Assembly: GCA_029260295.1 (NCBI GenBank)
Contig: JAJDDN010000006.1
Span: 124,001 to 188,000, forward strand
Direction of reading: 5' to 3'
DNA length: 64,000 nucleotides
Source of the DNA: Phycisphaerales bacterium
GTDB lineage: Bacteria > Planctomycetota > Phycisphaerae > Phycisphaerales > UBA1924
How positions within the stretch are numbered: the first letter of the stretch is position 1; every line of letters starts with the position of its first letter. Below the pieces are notes generated by a model. It made no database searches. It saw nothing but the letters and a program-made list of their open reading frames with translations, and was not told the DNA's origin. The translations under genes were made by a program, and so were the position numbers. Of this stretch, positions 37,183-46,160 are shown piece by piece.

Positions 37183-37919
37183 CTCGCACTCCGCTGTGAA
37201 ACCGTAATAGACAATATGGAATCCACCAACTCTTTGGGCATCGATAAAGCCGGGAAGTGACCGGACTCAAGCGTCACCACTTCTTCAACTGCCCAGTTCT
37301 CGATCATCCGAGTTTGGAACTCAGGACTAAAGATCCGATCTGTTGCCGTGCGAATGATGTATTTGGGAATCGATCCGAACCTCTCGCTGCTCAGTTCAAG
37401 CTTTGCCATAAATGGCTCTGTTGCTTGTTTAGTAGCCAGCTTGGTTAACACATCAGTGATGGCCTCAGGCTGGGCATCATGGAACCCGACTTCACGCCAT
37501 ACTGACTCGGGAACCTCTGCATACAACTGATCCTCTGAGAACTCAAGCCGTGAAAGCAACTGCCCGCCCGGGTCGCTCTGCATCGCTTCGATCGCACTCC
37601 CCCCATTCTTGAGCAAGAACGCAGCGACATAGATGAGCCTTTCAATACGATCAGAGAAACGCTCGGCTACCTGAGAAATCACGGCACCGCCTAAGCTGTG
37701 GCCGACAAGAATGACCTGATCATTACTCCTGTCGAGTGCTTCCTTGACCGCGGAAACATAGGCTTCGAGTGTAACATCCTCGACAGGCTTCATATTGCTC
37801 AAGCTCCCGGGGAGTTCGACTACCGAAACTCGGTGCCCCTGCTCTTCAAGCCTTGGCGCAACATTCTCCCAAGTCCAAACGCCTTCCCACGCTCCGTGAA
37901 CGAGTATGTAGTGACTCAT
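37179..37919 (-). CDS. alpha/beta-hydrolase
   Basis: The protein has 246 residues. YILVHGAWEGVWTWENVAPRLE is the oxyanion region (HGAW type), VGHSLGG carries the nucleophile Ser near residue 78, and SGHFPALSMPKEL near the end carries the catalytic His. It resembles the EstC/salicylate-esterase/hydroxynitrile-lyase group. Substrate unknown. It lies between the tautomerase-like and DJ-1-like genes with 4-base overlaps on both sides, so the three are co-translated. Confidence 0.85.
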   Translation of the reverse strand: MSHYILVHGAWEGVWTWENVAPRLEEQGHRVSVVELPGSLSNMKPVEDVTLEAYVSAVKEALDRSNDQVILVGHSLGGAVISQVAERFSDRIERLIYVAAFLLKNGGSAIEAMQSDPGGQLLSRLEFSEDQLYAEVPESVWREVGFHDAQPEAITDVLTKLATKQATEPFMAKLELSSERFGSIPKYIIRTATDRIFSPEFQTRMIENWAVEEVVTLESGHFPALSMPKELVDSILSITVSQRSAR

Positions 37920-38350
37920 GACGCCACCACCTTCGCACCGCCGGCGATCGCTTTGCCGAGCTCTTCGTTGCTCATAGCTATGCCGTCAAGATTCCACGCA
38001 CCGTCGACTGTGTGAACGACATTGAAGTAGATGTTGTCCCGCGAGACCTTGCCGCCGGCTAGTTCAAAGATGATGCCCGTAGCGTCCTGGCCAAAGCCCT
38101 TAAGGATCTTGGACGAGGCGAATGCAAACGATGGAACTTTCCATTCAACCCATACCGCTTCGAACTCATCACCGCCGGAAAAGCTGAGCCCTTCAGGAAC
38201 AATGTGGACATTTGCAGTTACATTGGGGGTCATAACGGAGTTTCCCGTGAGCCCATGCCATTTGAGCATGGAATCTGTGAGCTGAACAACAGCTTCCTTT
38301 ACCTTGCTGCTTTCGATGACGCCCTGGCTGATTGTGAGTGTGAGTGGCAT
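37916..38350 (-). CDS. tautomerase/4-oxalocrotonate-tautomerase-like protein
   Basis: The protein has 144 residues from the ATG at 38350, preceded by AAAGGAG at 7 bases. It begins MPLTLTISQGVIESSKVKEAVVQLTDSML. The Pro directly after Met and the first strand-helix fit the tautomerase superfamily, in which Pro1 is the catalytic base; the rest (WVEWKVPSFAF, NIYFNVVHTVDGAWN) is less familiar. It is first in the operon with the hydrolase and DJ-1-like genes and divergent from the TetR gene. Confidence 0.65.
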   Translation of the reverse strand: MPLTLTISQGVIESSKVKEAVVQLTDSMLKWHGLTGNSVMTPNVTANVHIVPEGLSFSGGDEFEAVWVEWKVPSFAFASSKILKGFGQDATGIIFELAGGKVSRDNIYFNVVHTVDGAWNLDGIAMSNEELGKAIAGGAKVVAS

Positions 38351-38376
38351 GCGATTTCTCCTTTCAAGAGTATTGT

Positions 38377-38436
38377 TTTGAAGCGAACACTTCAAATATA
38401 TTCTTTATTCAGTTGAAGTCAATCATTTTTTGAAGT
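38377..38436. promoter_or_regulatory. probable TetR operator cluster
   Basis: A perfect inverted repeat TTTGAAG-(6)-CTTCAAA covers 38377-38396. Two more TTGAAGT half-sites follow at 38413 and 38430. All lie in the 111-bp space between the tautomerase operon (leftward) and the TetR gene (rightward), where a repressor of both would bind. Confidence 0.7.
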
Positions 38437-38461
38437 AAAATGACTAAAACTGGAGAGACAC

Positions 38462-39055
38462 ATGTCACGACCACGATCAATACCTGAAAAAGAGGCCATA
38501 GAACGATCATTAAGGCTGTTTTGGGAAAAAGGTTACAATCGAACATCAATCGCAGATTTAAGCGAAGCCATTGGTGTTGGCCCATCGAGCATCTACAACG
38601 CCTTCGGCAGCAAACACGAACTCTTTGAAAAGGCCATCACTCAGTACATGAGTACACATGCCGATTTTGTTGGCGAACTATTTGCAAGATCAGAAAGAAT
38701 GAATGCGACTGAGTTCATCGGAGAACTACTCTCCAAACTGGTCGCCCTCTATACAGACAAATCAACCCCGCCAGGATGTGCCATGATGCAAGCGGGCGGC
38801 ACTGGTGTTGCAAACGACTCACAGGCGTGTGCCGTTACGCTCGCGATAAAACTCAATCTGGAATCTGCCCTGCATGATTTCTTCAAAGCCAAACTCGCCG
38901 ATGGCGAAGAACTCAGTTCCTCGCCAAAGATTCTCGCCAAGTTCATCGTCGGCACCATCCGAGGCCTCTCCCAACTCGCATGCGACGGAAGCTCAAGAAA
39001 AGACCTTCTCGCCGTCGCAGACCATGCCGCTACGAGTTGCTCTCAACCTGTTTGA
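38462..39055 (+). CDS. TetR/AcrR-family transcriptional regulator
   Basis: The protein has 197 residues. The N-terminal helix-turn-helix reads GYNRTSIADLSEAIGVGPSSIYNAFGSKHELFEKAI, the standard TetR core at residues 25-60. The C-terminal ligand domain (PPGCAMMQAGG, AKFIVGTIRGLSQLA) fits the TetR_C group of regulators that often sense electrophiles. GGAGAG precedes the ATG. It is divergent from the tautomerase-hydrolase-DJ-1 operon and probably represses that operon and itself through the TTGAAG sites between them. Confidence 0.88.
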   Translation: MSRPRSIPEKEAIERSLRLFWEKGYNRTSIADLSEAIGVGPSSIYNAFGSKHELFEKAITQYMSTHADFVGELFARSERMNATEFIGELLSKLVALYTDKSTPPGCAMMQAGGTGVANDSQACAVTLAIKLNLESALHDFFKAKLADGEELSSSPKILAKFIVGTIRGLSQLACDGSSRKDLLAVADHAATSCSQPV

Positions 39056-39119
39056 AGTCGTTTGGACTCAAAGCGGGTCAGCGAGCGGTCAAACCTCAAA
39101 TCTCCAATTCCATCACCCC

Positions 39120-39200
39120 ATAAAAAAACGCCACCGGCTCAATACCAGCAGCGTTTGTTGAAAGTGGAGATGAAGAGATTCGGACCCTCGACCTGTAGTA
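39120..39200 (-). repeat. partial copy of tRNA-Ala 3' end plus terminator (copy D)
   Basis: By hand alignment the stretch from AAAAAAACGCCACCGG through GTGGAGATGAAGAG to CTCGACCTG matches the intact tRNA-Ala locus (52524-52600), with 10 mismatches in 52 aligned bases starting at GCGTTT. The terminator half (stem AAACGC...GCGTTT) is still intact, with a one-base wobble. The 5' half of the tRNA is missing. On its left, GGACTCAAAGCGGGTCAG (39064-39081) is a motif also found beside other copies. Confidence 0.78.
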
Positions 39201-39204
39201 TGTA

Positions 39205-42015
39205 TTATGGACAACCAGCAGTGAAAGCTGTTAAGAATGCACTGATATCGAAGAAATCGAATACTCCGTCACCGGTGAAGTCGGCGATTGGATCGCCGTT
39301 ACCAAAGGCACTCAAGAAAGTGCTCACATCAAAGAAATCAAGGCTACCGTCGCCGGTGAGGTCGGCTGGGCAGCTTGCCGATGGACTACAGTCGAAGTCC
39401 AAGAGTTGGACCGCATCGATTGCCGCATCGACCGTGGTGCTAAATTCTGGCGGGTCCGTTGCGATGAATCGTATCTTGAACTGACTGTTTGGCGTGAATC
39501 CTAGGATCTTGCTGAATGGAAACTGTTTAACATACCATCCGCCCGAAACCTCTGTCCCAAGAGGCCCAACTGTTTCGAGGATTGTCCAACTAACACCGGC
39601 ATCATCGGAGACTTCGGCCACAAGGGTCCCGTCTTGTATGTTACTCGCACTGAATACATCGTTAGAAAACCAGCGGGCGTAGCTAATGAACTCGGTTCCG
39701 GTGGCATCCATGATCGGTGAGGTGAGAGTCGTTGAACCGCGATTGACATTCCTCAATGGAAGGTTTTCGGTGACAAAGCATTGTCCAGAGCCATCGTAAT
39801 CCAATGGATTGGAACCATAGAAATCACCGGGAATGGCCCGCTCCCACATCCCCTGTGTGGCGTCTCCTGAAACAGTCCAGCCCTGATCGGTCTCAAAGTT
39901 GTCTTCAAAAGCGATCGCTGGCGAGTTAGCGGAGGCGATGGCTGTAAAGATGTTGTCTTCCGGAGCCAAGAGTGGGGAGGTATGGAAAATCCCGGAGGAT
40001 GTCAGAGAGGTGAAGTAGTAGTCAATCAACGATCCGCAATCCAATGGAGGGAATGTGGCTTGGAAAAGTGTATCGGTGAGTTGTGCCAGTGAATGGGCAA
40101 TAAATCCGGATCCAGAATCGACCATCATGGTTGGGGATGAAAGATCGACGGAGTAGCCCGAGACAGGAGAGAAATCAACCAGCAGTTGTGTGCTCCCATC
40201 GGGGCTGATGAGCTCTGGTCTGCCCGAGGGGTAGGTTGTGTCGATGAGGATCCGTGCTGGCGCGGGTAAGTTGTGAGCACCGAATCCGGCGTTGATCTCA
40301 TTGTAATGGGGCGTGCCGTTGGTGATGTCCGCGTCGTCGTCGTCGAGGGTGAGCCAGTCGATGGTGAGCTGCGGATTGATTACCGAACCGGTATGAATCA
40401 AAACCGAGTTGATCGCAAGGGAGGCGAGGATATCGCTGTAGTTATCGGGCTCGGTGACCTGAAGTTGGACGCGTGTGTCCCAGACAGATCCGGAGTAGAT
40501 CTGCCCGCAGGCGTGAATCTCATTATCGCATGGGTATTGACGATTGTTAATAGCACTGCGGAGCGGTGTACTACAGCCGCCATCAAACCCGAGAGCGAGG
40601 CGAGGATCATCGAGCATGAGAAGGCTCATGACATCACCAAAACCCTCGCCGAACTGCCCTTGTCCGGAGGATCCGCCGATCGAAACCAAGTGGTGTCCGT
40701 ATTCATGATAGATCACCGATGCGAAGGCGGTGTTTGGCGAACTGGAACTGCTAGAGAGACAGAAATTGAGGGAGCGGCCATTGAATGTGGAGTACCATGC
40801 GTTGTTCGGACAGAGCTGATCTTCACGGTTGACAAAGATATCTAGTTGTTGATCGATACCCGGGAATGCGGGGTTTACACCAATGACGAAGTCTCTAACG
40901 CGGTTTGCGTTAACATAGGCATTGACCTGAGCGCGAATGACCTCCTCGTTATTGGCGGCGTTAAATATGAACTGCGCCTGATTGGGCGGGGTGATTGTGG
41001 TTGAATCTGTGCTTGTGGATCCCTGTGAGTTGATGATGTTAAACCATTGGCCTGTTAATGATGCATCAACGGTCACCGGATCCGTCCCGGCGTAGGGAAT
41101 GGTGAAATCACCATTGATGTCGGTGAAGAACGATCCGACACCCTGGACCGCGACGCTGAGGTATGGGAGCGGGACGAAAACTTCCGGTCCGCAGAGCTCT
41201 GATACGAGTTCCAAAGTGGCCAGGGCGGAGCTATTCCCGGTTATGTCAATCGTGTGTATCAAGCTTTCTTTGTAGAGAATTTCGCCAGTAACGGCGCTGG
41301 TTACGATGAGGTAGCTTTCCGATCCGTTAATGGTGAGTTGTGATTCGTCTGCCAGTGTTGGCCGATGCGGGGACGCATCCACTCCCGCGAAAATGACGCG
41401 GCGTGTGGAATGGATGAATGCACCGACATTACCAAAGTCTTTCGAGGCGAGTCTCTCGATTCGGGCTCGGTCAACAGGCAATCCCAGGAGCTGGGCACCA
41501 GGATTAAAGCTGTTGAGGTCGAATAGCTGTGATGAGGCGAGCACAAGCGGGTTGTTTGGTTCGTTGCGGACGAGTAGGACGAGCTTTGAGCGGAATACCG
41601 GGAGCCCTGCCTTAGATTGCTTGTAGTAGTACCCTGTGAATTTGTAAGAGTTGGAATCAGGGAGATACCCAATTTGCTGGGTGTGGCGCCCGTCATCAAA
41701 TGGCCCCTCGGCAATAAGTTCATTTGCTTCGACTCCCCAGATTCCGAGATTCTGATCAAGAAAGCTTTGGGCTGAGGCCTGCCCTACTTCCCCAGTTGAA
41801 AATGCTTTGCCATAAATGCGGGCGACTGAACCATCGGTTCGGATTGCAACTGATGAGCGTTGGTTGGTCGACTCAAAGCTTGCGATTGATTGAGCTTTGG
41901 TGAGCGGCTCAGCTTGTCCGCTTGAACTTGAAATATCGGAAATCATTGCGTACGAAAATGTTGCACTAAGACTTGTGGCTATAAAAAATGGCGATGTGTG
42001 CTTGAAAACGGACAT
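39205..42015 (-). CDS. secreted M36-like metallopeptidase with dockerin-like C-terminus
   Basis: The protein has 936 residues from the ATG at 42015 (GGAAGG upstream; the frame is open a further 108 bases). A signal peptide is followed by an FTP-like propeptide to about residue 250. The zinc site HEYGH (His437, His441) with a third ligand Glu457 in GEGFGD fits the fungalysin (M36) family. A beta-sandwich region follows, and the tail has two dockerin-like loops (DLTGDGSLDFFDVSTFL, DFTGDGVFDFFDISAFL) ending GCP. It is probably an extracellular protease. It is the only gene between repeat copies D and C. Confidence 0.83.
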   Translation of the reverse strand: MSVFKHTSPFFIATSLSATFSYAMISDISSSSGQAEPLTKAQSIASFESTNQRSSVAIRTDGSVARIYGKAFSTGEVGQASAQSFLDQNLGIWGVEANELIAEGPFDDGRHTQQIGYLPDSNSYKFTGYYYKQSKAGLPVFRSKLVLLVRNEPNNPLVLASSQLFDLNSFNPGAQLLGLPVDRARIERLASKDFGNVGAFIHSTRRVIFAGVDASPHRPTLADESQLTINGSESYLIVTSAVTGEILYKESLIHTIDITGNSSALATLELVSELCGPEVFVPLPYLSVAVQGVGSFFTDINGDFTIPYAGTDPVTVDASLTGQWFNIINSQGSTSTDSTTITPPNQAQFIFNAANNEEVIRAQVNAYVNANRVRDFVIGVNPAFPGIDQQLDIFVNREDQLCPNNAWYSTFNGRSLNFCLSSSSSSPNTAFASVIYHEYGHHLVSIGGSSGQGQFGEGFGDVMSLLMLDDPRLALGFDGGCSTPLRSAINNRQYPCDNEIHACGQIYSGSVWDTRVQLQVTEPDNYSDILASLAINSVLIHTGSVINPQLTIDWLTLDDDDADITNGTPHYNEINAGFGAHNLPAPARILIDTTYPSGRPELISPDGSTQLLVDFSPVSGYSVDLSSPTMMVDSGSGFIAHSLAQLTDTLFQATFPPLDCGSLIDYYFTSLTSSGIFHTSPLLAPEDNIFTAIASANSPAIAFEDNFETDQGWTVSGDATQGMWERAIPGDFYGSNPLDYDGSGQCFVTENLPLRNVNRGSTTLTSPIMDATGTEFISYARWFSNDVFSASNIQDGTLVAEVSDDAGVSWTILETVGPLGTEVSGGWYVKQFPFSKILGFTPNSQFKIRFIATDPPEFSTTVDAAIDAVQLLDFDCSPSASCPADLTGDGSLDFFDVSTFLSAFGNGDPIADFTGDGVFDFFDISAFLTAFTAGCP

Positions 42016-42371
42016 GGAAAACCTTCCAGATAAAAACTCTGAACAAAATTGCCCGGCAACAACGAGTGCCGAGCGATGAGATTTCCTGTGCGCTGAATGT
42101 CTAGATACGGATCGTGTCCTCACGGCGTTTGAACTGGATCTGAGACTCCAATCAACACTGGATGCCGCAGGCGATAAAACAAGGCATTAAATTTGAAAAT
42201 AATATCAAAAAACCATGAGGGCAAATATATCCGTTATGAGCATGCTCACAATTCAGGCATGCAACGAAAACCACTTGTCTCTCGCTGAGTGCTATACGGT
42301 TGCCATGGAGCGACTTTGACCAACCCCCATTGTTTGTTTCGACCTACATGCTCAAAATATCATGCGTGTTC

Positions 42372-42530
42372 GCATCCGTATCAACCCTGGCACCGAGCGG
42401 GTCAATACTCAAAACCCGTGTTCGTCTCCACTTACACACAACACCACTGACTCAATACCAGCGGCGCTTTCTGTAGTTAGAGACAATGAGAATCGAACAC
42501 TCGGCCTCTTGTGCACGCCACACAATGCAC
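42372..42530 (-). repeat. partial copy of tRNA-Ala 3' end plus terminator (copy C)
   Basis: ACTCAATACCAGCGGCG, CTTTCTGTAG, GAGAATCGAAC and CGGCCTCTTG match the intact locus (8 mismatches in 48 bases from GCGCTTTCTG by hand), reaching the anticodon arm with a 2-base indel. Beyond that it continues GCACATACC exactly as copy B does, rather than like the tRNA, so the break lies in the anticodon stem-loop. Left of it is AGCGGGTCAATACTCAAA. Confidence 0.75.
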
Positions 42531-42738
42531 ATACCCCTTAATCAGACTTTGAAGCCAGTAGTTGATGATCCTGACGGACTCAATTAGACATATGCGGACC
42601 CAAAGCAAGTTAGAAAGCAGGGCAGGATTTCGAGCTTTGCATTCACACCACACAACGCTTTCAAACTCTACAGAGTCGATAGCTGAATCGTCTCAGTGGA
42701 GATCCGCTTCACCCATTGTTTATTTGACCCAATGAGGA

Positions 42739-42969
42739 TCAATCGGGCCCCTGACTGTTCTTGAATCCGACACCCTTGAATCCAATCCTCATACCCGTTG
42801 CATCATAAGGCACAGATGATTCGCCCAGCCCCGCCAGGGTCAACCCATTGATCAGCGCGAACGCAGCGGTAGTCTTCCCAGAATCCATCGCAGAGCCAAC
42901 AACGCACATAACCTGCGTACCTTCGGTACAGGCTATCCGCTTAGGCAGAGCGAAATCACCAAGCCTCAA
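42739..42969 (-). pseudogene. P-loop NTPase fragment (DUF1611-like)
   Basis: The fragment reads ALPKRIACTEGTQVMCVVGSAMDSGKTTAAF, then ALINGLTLAGL. It carries a clear Walker A (GSAMDSGKTT) of the type found in DUF1611/MobB-like NTPases. No ATG, only a TTG, starts the frame, an in-frame stop lies 15 bases upstream of it, and the frame ends 76 codons later, far short of a full domain. It therefore looks like debris of a larger gene left inside the tRNA-associated region. Confidence 0.5.
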
Positions 42970-43175
42970 AGCAAGCCCACCTTACCAAAGCGACTCATCG
43001 CCATTGGATAAAACTCATCTGGCCTGAAGCTGCATCAAGTTTGGCCCGGCAGTTGCTTAAGCATTCACTTCACAAATCACACCCCTCTGATCTACACGCA
43101 AGGGAGCAGAAGAGTGGCTGTCAATAGCCATCCGGCTTCACTTGGCCATTCACAATACCCAAGGATTGTCTTTGC

Positions 43176-44363
43176 ATGAAAAATTGTTTCCGTAAAATCA
43201 CCATGCCAACAAGCAGGACTGCACATGGGCTCAGTGCGCTGGCCGTACTCTCAATGTGTTCTTTGAATGCCTTGGCCGATAACAATCAGCGGGACTACTG
43301 GTCAAACTTTGCTGAATACAGACACGCAATTCGAAACGATGCCGCCAACAGGGTGCTCGAAGACAATCGCAAAGGATTGCTTGATCTCAGCTTTCATATT
43401 CAAACCCGGTACCTCATCAACTCACGATCAAATATACCCGAGGGTGATCTTTCGCTCGGGTTTGAGACCAGGCGAACAAAAATAAAGGCCTCAGGACGGC
43501 TCGACGACACACCTTTGAGCTATTCGATTGGCATGGCATTCTCGCGAAAGACCGGGGCTATGGAACTCAACGAAGTCTCTACAAGATTCAAAATCAATAA
43601 AGAATGGACACTCAAAATTGGCCGGATCCGCCCAACAGTGATGAGAGAACAAGATATTTCGAGTAAGTCTCAGCTCGCCGCCGAACGATCGCTCATCAAC
43701 GCCGCATTCGGACAATCCTACGGCAATGGCCTCTCCCTGAGATACTCAAACAAAGACTTCCGCGTATCAGGCTCCGTGGTTGACACCAGCGATGGCCTCG
43801 ACGGCGACAACATCATGGAATACATCATCCGAGGGGAGCTGATGCTTGTTGGCGATCGCTCGGAAATGAGCGATTTCACCAGCTTTCGTGATGATTCCCC
43901 CGCCCTGATGATCGGGGCAGGGCTTGCATACCGCGACTCAGACCCCGCCGATCCCTCCGACGAAGATTCCAGATTACTGACATGGTCGGCGGATCTCTCC
44001 GCCGAGTTTGGTGGATCAAACCTGTTCCTATCAATCACCGGGAGCACACTCGACGAGGCCGGCTCAAGCCCTGTTGATCAGTTTGGATCCTTAGCCCAGG
44101 GCGGCGTCTTTGTGAGCGACAAGGACGAGCTCTTTATCCGCTATTCCTATGGCCACAAACAAGGCGGACGAAACCTCAACCTCATAGAGCTCGGAATCAA
44201 CCACTATATCCACAAGCACTCCGCAAAGATAACCGTAGACTTTGGCTACAGCTTCGATGAAATGGGCTCGCCTTGGAGATCCACGGGCGCCGGATGGCTC
44301 AAAGATACCAAAGGCGAAGAGGGCCAGTTTCTCCTCCGGACTCAGTTTCAAATCCTTTTCTAG
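43176..44363 (+). CDS. OprP/OprO-like phosphate-selective porin
   Basis: The 395 residues begin with a signal peptide (LSALAVLSMCSLNALA). Alternating beta-strand patterns follow, with the family blocks FETRRTKIKASGRLDD, KEWTLKIGRIRPTVMREQ and SYGNGLSLRYSNKDFRVSG. It ends QFLLRTQFQILF, with the C-terminal Phe typical of outer-membrane beta-barrels. In this family the channel favours phosphate or polyphosphate. The downstream VTC, DUF47 and PiT genes strongly support a phosphate role. The start may also be nine codons downstream. Confidence 0.78.
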   Translation: MKNCFRKITMPTSRTAHGLSALAVLSMCSLNALADNNQRDYWSNFAEYRHAIRNDAANRVLEDNRKGLLDLSFHIQTRYLINSRSNIPEGDLSLGFETRRTKIKASGRLDDTPLSYSIGMAFSRKTGAMELNEVSTRFKINKEWTLKIGRIRPTVMREQDISSKSQLAAERSLINAAFGQSYGNGLSLRYSNKDFRVSGSVVDTSDGLDGDNIMEYIIRGELMLVGDRSEMSDFTSFRDDSPALMIGAGLAYRDSDPADPSDEDSRLLTWSADLSAEFGGSNLFLSITGSTLDEAGSSPVDQFGSLAQGGVFVSDKDELFIRYSYGHKQGGRNLNLIELGINHYIHKHSAKITVDFGYSFDEMGSPWRSTGAGWLKDTKGEEGQFLLRTQFQILF

Positions 44364-44689
44364 ATTCACCAAACAACGCCAAATTTTTCAACTCGAACTG
44401 AACCTTCACGCATGATTGCCTGACGGCTCATAGAAAAATCTACTCGCCTGCTTGTAACTGCTCAAGAACCATGTTCCAAAATCACCGCAGAAATTAACCT
44501 ACAAAGGTTGCTTCTGGCCAACCATGACACAACTGGCCAACGAGACACTCATGGCTTGTCAGTAACAGCCCAAAAACAACGAAATCGATTGGCATGGTGA
44601 TTGCTTTCACACATCGATCAATGGCACATTCAAAATAAACAGAACGAGCTGCCAACCACATTACTCTGAGAAAACAAGATCGCCCACAC
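44364..44689. other. 326-bp intergenic region
   Basis: This AT-rich spacer between the porin and VTC genes shows no ORF with family signals, no RNA gene and no clear terminator. It probably holds the promoter of the VTC-PiT gene series. Confidence 0.4.
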
Positions 44690-45511
44690 ATGACCACACT
44701 CCAATCCTCACCACACAAAAACAAAAGTAGCTTGATCCCTACGCTCCAAGGCTTCCCAACAGCAAGCCCAGGGCTCCTCAAGAAACGCAGCCTGACATCC
44801 CGTTCGGATTGGAAGTTCATACTCCCATCGGATCGCATCCCATCGCTTCTTTCGAGCATGCACCAAACGCACGCCCTGCTATTCGCCGGCAACGCTCCCA
44901 TAGCCCACTACCGCTCACGATACTACGACTCCTCAGAAATGCAGTGCTATCACGATCACCGCCGGGGCAAGCCATGCCGCTTCAAACTTCGGCACAGACA
45001 CTACTTCGACCGGAATCTGTCGATGTTCGAAATCAAAGCCAAAACCCCCCGTGGAGACACCAAAAAAGGCCGAATTGAGGTCCCGTTCAGAACACACGGC
45101 GGCGATCTCGATGCCAGATGCCTCGCATTTGCAGAGGATTACTTGGACATGAGCCTCAGCGGCTATGGACCATCTCTAGACAATAGTTTCAGCCGAATCA
45201 CCTTACTGGGCATCGAAGCCGAGGAGCGAATTACCGTGGATACAGATATTTCATTTACACACCAAGGACGCCATACGAGCATCCCCGACCTCGCTATTGT
45301 TGAGGTAAAGTCAGCCTCGCCAAGGCACCTGACACCGACTCTGATGAGTCTCAGCAAAGCCGGGATGCGTCCACAAGGATTGAGCAAATACTGTGCTGGG
45401 ATCACGCTGTTAGACGATGACCTGCTCCCGAGTTGGTTCGCTGGTATGCGGCGTAGGATTGACTCAATGACTCACCGCTCGCCACGCTTGGTAGGAGGTC
45501 AACATGTTTGA
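44690..45511 (+). CDS. VTC-domain protein (polyphosphate polymerase-like)
   Basis: The protein has 273 residues. The N-terminal RSDWKFILPSDRIPSLL, YRSRYYDSSEMQCYHDHRRGKPCRFKLRHRHY, FEIKAKTPRGDTKKGRI and the later LAIVEVKSAS carry the basic and acidic residues of the VTC tunnel (R/K-K pairs, ExK, ExK). VTC proteins make polyphosphate from nucleotides or belong to the CYTH/TTM superfamily. It overlaps the DUF4956 gene by 8 bases, a common bacterial pairing. Confidence 0.83.
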   Translation: MTTLQSSPHKNKSSLIPTLQGFPTASPGLLKKRSLTSRSDWKFILPSDRIPSLLSSMHQTHALLFAGNAPIAHYRSRYYDSSEMQCYHDHRRGKPCRFKLRHRHYFDRNLSMFEIKAKTPRGDTKKGRIEVPFRTHGGDLDARCLAFAEDYLDMSLSGYGPSLDNSFSRITLLGIEAEERITVDTDISFTHQGRHTSIPDLAIVEVKSASPRHLTPTLMSLSKAGMRPQGLSKYCAGITLLDDDLLPSWFAGMRRRIDSMTHRSPRLVGGQHV

Positions 45512-46160
45512 GATCACACTACCAACAACCCTGTATATCCACCTCGCTCTCAACATGCTCTCCGCGACCCTGCTCGTTGTCGGTATCTACCGAAGGTTCC
45601 GTCCAGGCGGAGGCGCGATCTTCACCCTAGTCATGCTCAACATTGTCACCTTCTGCCTGACAACGCTCCTCTCGAGTGTTTCGATTGATCTCGGGGTAAG
45701 CCTTGGACTGTTCGCAATCTTCGGGATCTTGCGCTATCGAACCAGCGCCCTCGAAATTGGCGACCTGACCTATGTGTTCATCGTCATCGGTATCGCCGTA
45801 ATCAACGGGATCAGTATCCAATCAATCGCACTTGGCGATGTCCTGCTACTCAACGCATTGATTCTCGCGGCCGCCGCCTCACTCGAGCTCTTGCAAAGAC
45901 AAACCCAGCTCGAATCCGTCAAGCTCCGCTACGACCGTATCGATCTGATCGTACCATCCAAGCGGGCAGAGCTCCTAGCAGACCTCTCAGAACGGCTCGG
46001 TTCCCAGTGTGCAACCGTAACCATCCGGTCTGTGAATATGCTTATGTCAACGGCCGAGCTTACAGTTGAGTTCGAGAGCACCGATGACGCCGAATCGGCC
46101 TTCTCATCAAGGCCCCACAGTTCCTTCTCCCCCTTAACTGGATCGGATACAGGGCAATGA
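45504..46160 (+). CDS. DUF4956 membrane protein
   Basis: The 218 residues begin with about four or five hydrophobic helices. They contain FGILRYRTSALEIGDLTYVFIVIGIAVINGI, the block that defines DUF4956. A ~75-residue soluble domain follows (LRYDRIDLIVPSKRAELLADLSERLG). The function is unknown, but the family is habitually encoded beside VTC-domain proteins and may place polyphosphate synthesis at the membrane. It overlaps the genes on either side by 8 and 4 bases. Confidence 0.85.
   Translation: MFEITLPTTLYIHLALNMLSATLLVVGIYRRFRPGGGAIFTLVMLNIVTFCLTTLLSSVSIDLGVSLGLFAIFGILRYRTSALEIGDLTYVFIVIGIAVINGISIQSIALGDVLLLNALILAAAASLELLQRQTQLESVKLRYDRIDLIVPSKRAELLADLSERLGSQCATVTIRSVNMLMSTAELTVEFESTDDAESAFSSRPHSSFSPLTGSDTGQ

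Larger units (their letters stand above)
42124..43175. other. 1-kb region without an intact gene
   Basis: It contains repeat copy C (42372-42530), its right flank with a GGACTC motif near 42580, and a P-loop gene fragment (42739-42969, reverse). The rest is AT-richer and unrecognised; upstream of the porin gene I see no convincing Pho-box. Confidence 0.6.

Noticed and set aside
42372..42540. A second functional tRNA gene in copy C (and likewise B and D)
   Set aside because: The 5' half of the cloverleaf is absent and the remaining stems are partly broken, so these are relics.
43100..43150. Possible Pho-box before the porin gene (CTGTCAAT)
   Set aside because: Only one half-site is present; the second repeat at the proper distance is missing.
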